Shown: piece after piece, positions 23,990 to 29,549 of the stretch
Numbering within the stretch: position 1 is the stretch's first letter
How the letters are laid out: the number at the start of each line of letters is the position of its first letter
Origin: Elusimicrobia bacterium UBA6262
GTDB taxonomy: Bacteria; CAYTYR01; UBA6262
Direction of reading: 5' to 3'
Assembly (NCBI GenBank): GCA_002441095.1
Contig: DJVG01000067.1
Location: 1-30,958, forward strand
DNA length: 30,958 nt
Program-made: the position numbers and the translations under genes
Notes under the pieces: model-generated
The model's database searches: none
Told to the model about the DNA's origin: nothing
What the model saw: the letters and a program-made list of their open reading frames with translations, nothing else

Positions 23990-24850
23990 TTATCTCTCCC
24001 AGATCCGTTTAAAGATCAGCCATTGCTCTGGATAAGAACAAACCTGTTTTTCCAACATAGCAGCAAAAGACTGGGTAATACTTTTTATTTGCTCGTCTGC
24101 TGAAGCCTGCTTGTCCCAATTCAGGGGTTCTGTGCAGCCCATGGCAAACTTGTTGCGGCCTTGCCTGATAGTAAACCCAGGCAAGATCGGTACCCCGGTT
24201 TTGACCGCGATCTCAGCCGGTCCGCAAGGAAACCTGGTTAATCGTCCGAAAAACAGGACTTCTATCCCCGTGCTGTCTCCTATGCCCCAATCCCCTACCA
24301 TCGTTAGTATTTCGCCGTTTTTGAGGCCCTTAAAAGCATTCTTAAGGCCCATTCCCAGTGATACTAACCTGGTATGGCGGTAATCACGGTTATTAATGAA
24401 CAGAGCATCTATCCTTTTATCAGCATGCGGCTGGTAGATCAGGTTGTTGACAAAGCCCAGGGCATCAAGCGCGAAAGCGGCAACTTCCCAGTTTCCCAAA
24501 TGCGCCGACACGATAATAAATGGCTGTTTGTCCCCGGAGAAGCGGCTAAATAGATCTACTGTGTTTGGGTCTAATAATTTTTTTGCCTGGTCGCGGTCCA
24601 GGGATTTAAGAGAAAAAAATTCAAAGAGATAGATATAAAAATTAATGAACACAGCGCAGGCTTTTTCTTTCCTGATGCTGATGCCTGTTCCCGGCGGTAA
24701 TATATACTCAAGATTGGCTAATACATTGGTTCGCTGCTGACGGTTGAGCCGGTATGTGCAATAACCTAATATCCGGCACAGGCCAGAGATGCAGCCAGGC
24801 GGACAATGCCTGGCCAAAAATCTTAGCAGAAGATAGATCCAGTACATCAT
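23990..24850 (-). CDS. LpxL/HtrB-type lipid acyltransferase
   Basis: A 286-residue member of the lysophospholipid acyltransferase superfamily, bacterial lipid A biosynthesis branch. The catalytic motif AHLGNWE is at 116-122 (H-x4-E), with a hydrophobic N-terminus and the later segments RFPCGPAEIAVKTGVPILPGF and EQWLIFKRIWER typical of LpxL/LpxM. Start overlaps the upstream glycosyltransferase stop by one base. The partner gene makes glycolipid-like products, so the acceptor may be lipid A or a glycolipid. No other lpx genes are in the window. Confidence 0.87.
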   Translation of the reverse strand: MMYWIYLLLRFLARHCPPGCISGLCRILGYCTYRLNRQQRTNVLANLEYILPPGTGISIRKEKACAVFINFYIYLFEFFSLKSLDRDQAKKLLDPNTVDLFSRFSGDKQPFIIVSAHLGNWEVAAFALDALGFVNNLIYQPHADKRIDALFINNRDYRHTRLVSLGMGLKNAFKGLKNGEILTMVGDWGIGDSTGIEVLFFGRLTRFPCGPAEIAVKTGVPILPGFTIRQGRNKFAMGCTEPLNWDKQASADEQIKSITQSFAAMLEKQVCSYPEQWLIFKRIWER

Positions 24851-25971
24851 TAACTCAACAGTTCTAATATGGCGTTTGCTGCCATCAGCGACGCATTAGG
24901 CTTAGCGGTTTTTCCCGCGTTCTCCTGCATGGTTCCCAGTTTTTCAGGATGGCGGATCAGGTATTCGATGATCTGCTGCAGGTTGGTGATATCATCCAGC
25001 CTGATCGCGACATTTTGCCGGCATAAGAACTGGCTGTTTTTTTCTTCTTGTCCGGGGATCGGGTTAATAATGATCATGGGCAGGTTTTTAGCCAATGCTT
25101 CCGCTGAGGTCATTCCGCCCGGCTTAGTAATGATCAGGTCGCAGGCATCCATTATCTTGTCAATATTTTTAGTGTACCCCATGATCCGTATCGTGGAGCC
25201 AAAATGGAAAGTTTTGCGTTTGATCTTCCGCCGCAGTTTACGGTTCGTGCCGCAGATGACAATGGTTTGGACTGGCATCCGCACTTTGGATAGCTGGTTA
25301 ATGACCGCATCCAGCGGACCCAATCCCTGGCTCCCGCCCATAACCATGATCGTCGGCAGCCACGGGTTAAACTTCATTCTTTGCTTAGCTGATGTTTTAT
25401 CCTGGGTGATAGCGAACTTCGGGTCGATGGGAATACCCAGGATTTTTATTTTCTTTTCCTGTATACCCAGCTGGACCAGGTCCTGTTTGGTTTGTCCTGT
25501 AGGGACTATGAACAGGTCTGTAGCCGGTGCATACCAGTAGGCATGTGCCCGGTAATCAGTCACCACTGCAACCAGCGGCTTGCGCCAGCCGGTCTGCTCT
25601 TTATAGGCAGAAAGAAGCACGCATGGCGCGGCCTGGGTGCAGACGACTACATCAGGATTATAATATGCCAGGAGCTTCTCAATTTTTTTCAGTTTTAATT
25701 TGCCCAGCATATTACGCAGAGTAGCTGTCGCCTGTACAATATCCGGATTATCATAGAGATAATCCCATAATTGCGGAGTTCGTTTAATAATGCCGGAATA
25801 GGTCTTGGAGAGAACCTTGCTCAAGATCGGATAAGTATAGCGCAGGGAATCAATGGCTTCTGTCGAGATGCGCGGATTAATATTGCGGACCGCTTCTTGC
25901 AAGGCCTTGGCCGCAGATTCATGGCCTGTGCCGGGATGGATATATAAAAAGAGGATCTTCTTCGGAACCAT
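24850..25971 (-). CDS. GT28-type diacylglycerol glycosyltransferase (MGDG synthase/UgtP-like)
   Basis: A 373-residue GT-B glycosyltransferase. The N-terminal domain begins KKILFLYIHPGTGHESAAKAL (4-24), matching the MGDG synthase N-terminal motif (GGGH.aA..L); the C-terminal domain has VMGGSQGLGP, CGTNRKL, MGYTKNIDKIMDACDLIITKPGGMTSAEALA and NPIPGQEEKN, the UDP-sugar site of MurG/UgtP enzymes. It likely glycosylates diacylglycerol at the inner membrane. First gene of the five-gene operon. A GAGG element precedes the ATG at 25971. Confidence 0.87.
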   Translation of the reverse strand: MVPKKILFLYIHPGTGHESAAKALQEAVRNINPRISTEAIDSLRYTYPILSKVLSKTYSGIIKRTPQLWDYLYDNPDIVQATATLRNMLGKLKLKKIEKLLAYYNPDVVVCTQAAPCVLLSAYKEQTGWRKPLVAVVTDYRAHAYWYAPATDLFIVPTGQTKQDLVQLGIQEKKIKILGIPIDPKFAITQDKTSAKQRMKFNPWLPTIMVMGGSQGLGPLDAVINQLSKVRMPVQTIVICGTNRKLRRKIKRKTFHFGSTIRIMGYTKNIDKIMDACDLIITKPGGMTSAEALAKNLPMIIINPIPGQEEKNSQFLCRQNVAIRLDDITNLQQIIEYLIRHPEKLGTMQENAGKTAKPNASLMAANAILELLS

Positions 25972-26021
25972 ATTACCTCAATTTTCTTTCACAGGCAACT
26001 GTAACATTTTTTCGCTATGGT

Positions 26022-26154
26022 GTCGATTTTTAGCGTCAAAGGTCTTTGGCCAACTCGGTGCCGAGAAACTCGCCCCTTGGGCTCAAACAATCTCGGCATC
26101 CAGCAACCTAAAGATACCCTCATTGTCTACAAGCATGCTTTGACTAAAATCGAC
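26022..26154. promoter_or_regulatory. Long hairpin leader ahead of the glycosyltransferase operon
   Basis: Arms GTCGATTTTTAGCGTCAAAG (26022-26041) and CTTTGACTAAAATCGAC (26138-26154) pair. Inner stems are TGCCGAGA (26059)/TCTCGGCA (26091) and GCCC/GGGC in the centre. A competing hairpin CATTGTC (26121-26127)/GACAATG (26152-26158) would use part of the same strand. It lies between tRNA-Pro(GGG) and the operon start. Confidence 0.6.
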
Positions 26155-26220
26155 AATGTCGCTCAAAAATATTAGCAGTTTCCTGTTCTACTCAACATCT
26201 TATCGTCAACAGCTTAAAAA

Positions 26221-26294
26221 TCGGGGTGCCCGGATTCGAACCGGGGACCTCTCGCACCCCAAGCGAACGCGCTAGCCATCTGCGCTACACCCCG
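26221..26294 (-). tRNA. tRNA-Pro(GGG)
   Basis: The 74-nt cloverleaf on the minus strand has acceptor CGGGGTG/CACCCCG, anticodon loop TTGGGGT (anticodon GGG) on a TTCGC/GCGAG stem with one G-U pair, T-arm CCCGG-TTCGAAT-CCGGG and A discriminator. CCA is not encoded. Flanks CAACAGCTTAAAAAT and ATTTTTAAACTGTTG pair to extend the acceptor stem. Confidence 0.96.
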
Positions 26295-26345
26295 ATTTTT
26301 AAACTGTTGAATCTAAGGTGTTCTTTTAAATAGCCATCGGAGTTT

Positions 26346-26377
26346 ACCCGCCAGTTTGTTAGGCGGGCTACACCCCG
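26346..26377. repeat. CCGCC/GGCGG mini-hairpin joined to a copy of the tRNA-Pro 5' end
   Basis: CCCGCC-AGTTTGTTA-GGCGGG is followed by GCTACACCCCG (26367-26377), an exact copy of the tRNA-Pro(GGG) 5' end at 26284-26294, in the same orientation. Confidence 0.75.
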
Positions 26378-26400
26378 TTTTCAAAAATCCTCAAACCTTC

Positions 26401-26736
26401 CTATTTTTCAATTGCTGCTAATATACTGCGCAAGTCCCGCTTAAGTTCCTTGGTAAATTTGTGCCAGTCAACTTTGCTCGCCGACCGTTTCTTTTCCTTG
26501 GTCTCTTCCAGCAGTTTCTTTTTGGCGCCGGCGATAGAATATTTTTTCTGATGCAATAATTCTTTGACATAGAGGATCTTCTCAATATCTTCTTTCCGGT
26601 AAAGCCGGTGACCCCCATCGCCTTTAATAGGACGGATCAGGCTGAATTCCTTTTCCCAATAGCGCAGGACATAGGGTCTCACTCCCGTGATATTGGCGGC
26701 CTGGCCTATAGAATATAATTTATCTTCTATTTTCAT
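26401..26736 (-). CDS. MerR-family transcriptional regulator (short)
   Basis: A 111-residue DNA-binding protein. The winged helix-turn-helix is LYSIGQAANITGVRPYVLRYWEKEFSLIRPIKGDGGHRLYRKEDIEKI (7-54), followed by a coiled-coil dimer helix and a Lys-rich tail; no effector-binding domain is present. Short MerR proteins of this type often lie near tRNA-Pro in delta-proteobacterial and candidate-phylum genomes. It has its own consensus promoter. Target is unknown. Confidence 0.88.
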   Translation of the reverse strand: MKIEDKLYSIGQAANITGVRPYVLRYWEKEFSLIRPIKGDGGHRLYRKEDIEKILYVKELLHQKKYSIAGAKKKLLEETKEKKRSASKVDWHKFTKELKRDLRSILAAIEK

Positions 26737-26764
26737 ATCAGCCTTAGTCTTTCAAGATTTTTAT

Positions 26765-26793
26765 ATTTTATCATAAGAGATGCATAATGTCAA
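26765..26793 (-). promoter_or_regulatory. Sigma70 promoter of the merR-like gene
   Basis: The minus strand has TTGACA (26788-26793), a 17-base spacer and TAAAAT (26765-26770), 29 bases ahead of the ATG. Confidence 0.75.
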
Positions 26794-26836
26794 CTGTAAT
26801 GCCGCAAGCTGCTTCTGCTGGTATATTTAAAAATAG

Positions 26837-26907
26837 AAAGGCTGATGAATTAAATCACCAGCCTCTTAACTTTAAAAGGAAACTATGCAACTACGTCCCT
26901 GAAATCC
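26837..26907. repeat. ~70-bp repeat, copy 1, with minus-strand terminator
   Basis: Nearly identical to 29084-29155 (a few substitutions, one indel). Read on the minus strand it contains the word AGGGACGTAGTT, then a 10-bp hairpin AGGCTGGTGA-loop-TCATCAGCCT followed by TTCTATTTTT, a good Rho-independent terminator for the Rhs fragment. Confidence 0.85.
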
Positions 26908-26997
26908 CTATACATTGGGCCTTTCCTGCGACAGGCAGGAGCAGGAAGATAGCTGTATAGATGTAGAGGTGTAAAGCTGTAAGGTATTTTCTCATGG

Positions 26998-27430
26998 CTA
27001 TTTACCCCCCTTCAATGAGTCAAGGAAGGAGCGGAAGGCAATATGATCCTTACGATCATAAGAGATATATGTAGGATCGGTAAAGGTGAATCCATAAGTA
27101 TTACCAGTAATGAGCTTGGTTAGCCGCAGATTGTTCCAGTTATATTCATAGGCTGTGGTCAGGTCATTGTTGAAGTCCATCTGGATGATCTGCTTGCTCT
27201 GGTTGTATTCTGTATGTTTGACAAAATCAGTAACACTGTCTCCGAGTGTCAACAGGTCACCGCTGGAGTTGTAGCCGTAGAGCATTTCTTTGCTGTTGGG
27301 ATAGCTGAGCTTGGTCTGCTGGCTTGAGGCATTGTACTGTGAGCCAGTAATATATTCTTTGGGATGACTGCCTGCGGTGATGCTTTTCTTAGTGCTGAGC
27401 ACCCGGCCAAGCTGGTCATAGACGTTATGA
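26998..27430 (-). pseudogene. Orphan Rhs/YD-repeat core fragment
   Basis: The open frame continues upstream of the first Met (codon at 27402) to about 27430 and gives VYDQLGRVLSTKKS, a canonical YD-repeat start, followed by degenerate YD units (LSYPNSKEMLYGYNSSGDLL, TEYNQSKQIIQMDFNNDL, AYEYNWNNLRL). It ends in a unique tail, RKDHIAFRSFLDSLKGGK. No start signal fits, and the 5' side abuts the left end of the truncated transposase element, so the gene appears cut there. Probably a displaced Rhs tip or remnant of a second Rhs gene in this locus. Confidence 0.75.
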
Positions 27431-27980
27431 GGGACGTAGTTAACTATTTAACTTATACTTGCCTTCCCTCGCTAATTTTTCTCCTAGCCTTATTTTCTTA
27501 CATATCGCGGCCGAGCTTATTCCTAAATAGGAAGCTACTTCCCTCCCACTTATACCTAACTCCTTATTGCTCCAATAAACTAATAACTCTCGCCCCTTGG
27601 ATATATTATTCAGGCGACTACGTTGTACAAGCTCGGCTTTCTCTATCTTAAACAAAGCGCATACCCTAGCCGCTACCTTTTCCAAATTCCAGCCCCTTTG
27701 GGCATTGTGTTATGAGGGACGTAGTTAACTATTTAACTTATACTTGCCTTCCCTCGCTAACTTTTCTCCTAGCCGTATTTTCTTACTTATCGCGGCCGAG
27801 CTTATTCCTAAATAGGAAGCTATTTCCCTCCCGCTTATACCTAACTCCTTATTGCTCCAATAAACTAATAACTCCCGCCCCTTGGATATATTATTCAGGC
27901 GACTACGTTGTAAAAGCTCGGTTTTCTCGATCTTAAACAAAGCGCATACCCTATCCGCTACCTTTTCCAAATTCCAGCCT
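27424..27980. repeat. 285-bp offset direct repeat of the transposase element end
   Basis: 27424-27695 and 27709-27980 are near-identical over about 272 bp. Each starts GTTATGAGGGACGTAGTTAA and runs through the C-terminal coding part. Confidence 0.9.
27440..27700 (-). pseudogene. Truncated second copy of the RAYT C-terminus
   Basis: Encodes QRGWNLEKVAARVCALFK through KYKLNS, matching the last ~84 residues of the intact transposase at 27725-28729 with about five substitutions in 81 positions. The catalytic HUH domain is missing and an in-frame stop lies just upstream. The left-end inverted-repeat sequence follows it at 27431, as for the intact copy, so this is an older element remnant. Confidence 0.85.
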
Positions 27981-28790
27981 TTTTGCCTTAACAATTCCCT
28001 TCGTTTAAAATCTTCTTCAGCAGTATTAAGCGCCTGACTGACAAAATCCCCATCACCCAGTATACGCTCATCTCCCTGCCACCGTTCCTTGGCTTTCTTT
28101 AAGCGAAATACCCCTTCCCAGCCTCCGGCACTGCGTATTAAACCACCGCCTGTCAGATCATCCCGTTTCCCCATATTTACACCATCTTTAATGAAATCAA
28201 GATACCTGGCCACTGCCTCATGCTTACTCTGGCTGAAGAGAGCTAATACTTCCTTCGTCTCCTGCCAAGAGATCTTTTTTTTACCCATGATCACGGTATG
28301 CCCGCTCCAGGGATAGCTATTGAGCTCTTTTAGGTCTTTTACCAGTCTGCCTCTTAATGGATTCAAATGTATGTATCTTACCAGTTCAAGCAGGTAGGCG
28401 TCTTCCTGACAGAGTATGGATTTGTATCTACCCTGGTAAAGATACCCGCTACGCCTATGCCGGCGATTGAAATACAAGGCATATCCGGTTAATAACCCTC
28501 TCATTAATTCGTTTAATGGTTTGGTCCCACTCCGGATCAATAAATGAAAATGGTTGGGCATTAACACCCAACCACAGCATTGATCTCCGGTATCCTGCAG
28601 GCCTTTTTCCAACCGCCTTAAGAACTCTTTCCGGTCAACAGCATCCTTATATATCTCCCGGCGCTCTAGTCCACGAACTATCACATGATATATTGCTCCG
28701 GGCAGTTCTAGTCTTTTGTCTCTTGGCATAGTGGAATATTAGCATTACTCAATGACTCTTGTCAATAGTTAAATAGTTAACTACGTCCCC
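27709..28790. mobile_element. RAYT/Y1 transposase element with inverted ends
   Basis: The single transposase gene is bounded by 23-bp exact inverted repeats beginning GGGACGTAGTTAACTATTTA, at 27716-27738 (left) and, as complement, at 28766-28788 (right). IS200/RAYT-type elements usually lack classic terminal inverted repeats but recognise palindromes at their ends, so these may be recognition sites. No clear target duplication is visible. Confidence 0.75.
27725..28729 (-). CDS. REP-associated tyrosine transposase (Y1/HUH, RAYT-like)
   Basis: A 334-residue Y1_Tnp protein. The N-terminal domain (1-140) has the opening PRDKRLELPGAIYHVIVRG, the HUH motif MPNHFHLL with H60 and H62, GYLYQGRYKSIL and RYIHLNPLRG, where Y119 is the candidate nucleophile by comparison with TnpA-REP proteins. 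After a linker, residues about 245-325 form a helix-turn-helix region (SKGRELLVYWSNKELGISGREIASYLGISSAAISKKI) resembling DnaA-C/HTH extensions of larger RAYTs. It is intact and may be active or domesticated. Palindrome-rich DNA lies beside it, in keeping with RAYT mobilisation of REP sequences. Transcription runs toward the Rhs fragment. Confidence 0.9.
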   Translation of the reverse strand: MPRDKRLELPGAIYHVIVRGLERREIYKDAVDRKEFLRRLEKGLQDTGDQCCGWVLMPNHFHLLIRSGTKPLNELMRGLLTGYALYFNRRHRRSGYLYQGRYKSILCQEDAYLLELVRYIHLNPLRGRLVKDLKELNSYPWSGHTVIMGKKKISWQETKEVLALFSQSKHEAVARYLDFIKDGVNMGKRDDLTGGGLIRSAGGWEGVFRLKKAKERWQGDERILGDGDFVSQALNTAEEDFKRRELLRQKGWNLEKVADRVCALFKIEKTELLQRSRLNNISKGRELLVYWSNKELGISGREIASYLGISSAAISKKIRLGEKLAREGKYKLNS

Positions 28791-28816
28791 TATACCCTCC
28801 CTTTAGGGACGTCCGC

Positions 28817-28931
28817 GGCTGACTCGTAAGGCCAATGTCCGATAATGACGTCATTATCGGATCAACCCGCCGAAAGATTCTCATTCAGGCGGGGGTTGGC
28901 CGTGTCCCGATGTTAATCGGGGATACGAGCC
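28817..28931. repeat. Nested multi-hairpin palindrome cluster
   Basis: The closing stem GGCT..CTCGTA (28817-28828) pairs with TACGAGCC (28924-28931), and GGCCAA (28830) with TTGGCC (28896). Inside are a perfect 24-bp palindrome (28838-28861, arm TCCGATAATGAC), AACCCGCC/GGCGGGGGTT (28864-28897) and TCCCGAT/ATCGGG (28905-28921). No gene is seen in 28730-29182; an ORF over 28881-29138 lacks family signal. Confidence 0.8.
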
Positions 28932-29083
28932 TAAGTCGCAGCTTTTCCGATCATGGCAGGAAGAATAAAACACGGCAGAGCTAAAGCGGGGACGGGCGTC
29001 GTTAGACGACCCAACGACGGAGCTTTGCGACGGCGAAGCGAGCCCGGTGAGCGTAAATAGGAGGTGATGAGATGAGAAAAAAT

Positions 29084-29155
29084 AAAGGCTGATGAATATA
29101 ATCCACCAGCCTCTTAGCTTTAAAAGGAAACTATGCAACTACGTCCCTGAAATCC
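29084..29155. repeat. ~70-bp repeat, copy 2, with minus-strand terminator
   Basis: Second copy of the 26837-26907 repeat. Read on the minus strand it follows the lipoprotein gene by 27 bases and carries the AGGCTGGTGGA.../CATCAGCCT stem followed by TTATTTTTT, so it terminates the Rhs-lipoprotein unit. Confidence 0.85.
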
Positions 29156-29182
29156 AATAAACTTAAAACAATTACTTCAATT

Positions 29183-29539
29183 CTATTTCATCGCTTTTAT
29201 ACGATGTATCTCAATATCAGTTAATTTATCCTCTTCATTAAAGATCCAATCCACTGAAATTCTTGTATAAGGCTCTTTAAATATTTTAGTCACATGAATA
29301 GCCAAAATAGCACCAAATCCATTGCTGTAATACTTATTTTTCGGTTTTATCCCAATCTTGTCTCTCACGATTATTCTAACAGACTCCTTATCACTTCCAA
29401 TGGGTGTATAATTTAACATAAGTGATTTTATTTCTTCATCACTCATTTTTACATATTCTTCTGGCTTATACAATCCTTTGGCAAAACATGAAGTAAGCAC
29501 AAGCGATATTCCCAATAAAATAATATACTGTATTTTCAT
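29183..29539 (-). CDS. Putative lipoprotein, candidate immunity protein for the Rhs tip
   Basis: A 118-residue protein with a lipoprotein signal: MKIQYIILLGISLVLTSC with lipobox LTSC and lipidated C18. The mature part is small and charged (YKPEEYVKMSDEEIKSLMLNY...WIFNEEDKLTDIEIHRIKAMK), with no family I recognise. It starts 10 bases after the Rhs stop with a strong AAGGAGGA site, and a terminator follows. That is the usual slot for an Rhs immunity gene. If it is one, an envelope-anchored inhibitor would imply a toxin acting in the periplasm or at the membrane. Codon use is AT-rich compared with the housekeeping genes. The immunity role is inferred from position only. Confidence 0.65.
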   Translation of the reverse strand: MKIQYIILLGISLVLTSCFAKGLYKPEEYVKMSDEEIKSLMLNYTPIGSDKESVRIIVRDKIGIKPKNKYYSNGFGAILAIHVTKIFKEPYTRISVDWIFNEEDKLTDIEIHRIKAMK

Positions 29540-29549
29540 TGCTTCCTCC

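Noticed and set aside
24869..25540. Plus-strand ORF of 223 codons opposite the GT28 gene
   Set aside because: Antisense shadow; the minus strand shows complete glycosyltransferase motifs.
26890..26994. 34-codon ORF with a signal-peptide look (MRKYLTALHLYIYTAIFLLLPVAG)
   Set aside because: Part of it arises from the GTGTAGAGG-type word repeat read in reverse, and it stops inside the ~70-bp repeat; not supportable as a gene.
28881..29138. 85-codon minus-strand ORF
   Set aside because: Composition matches the palindrome-rich intergenic DNA and no family or ribosome binding site supports it.
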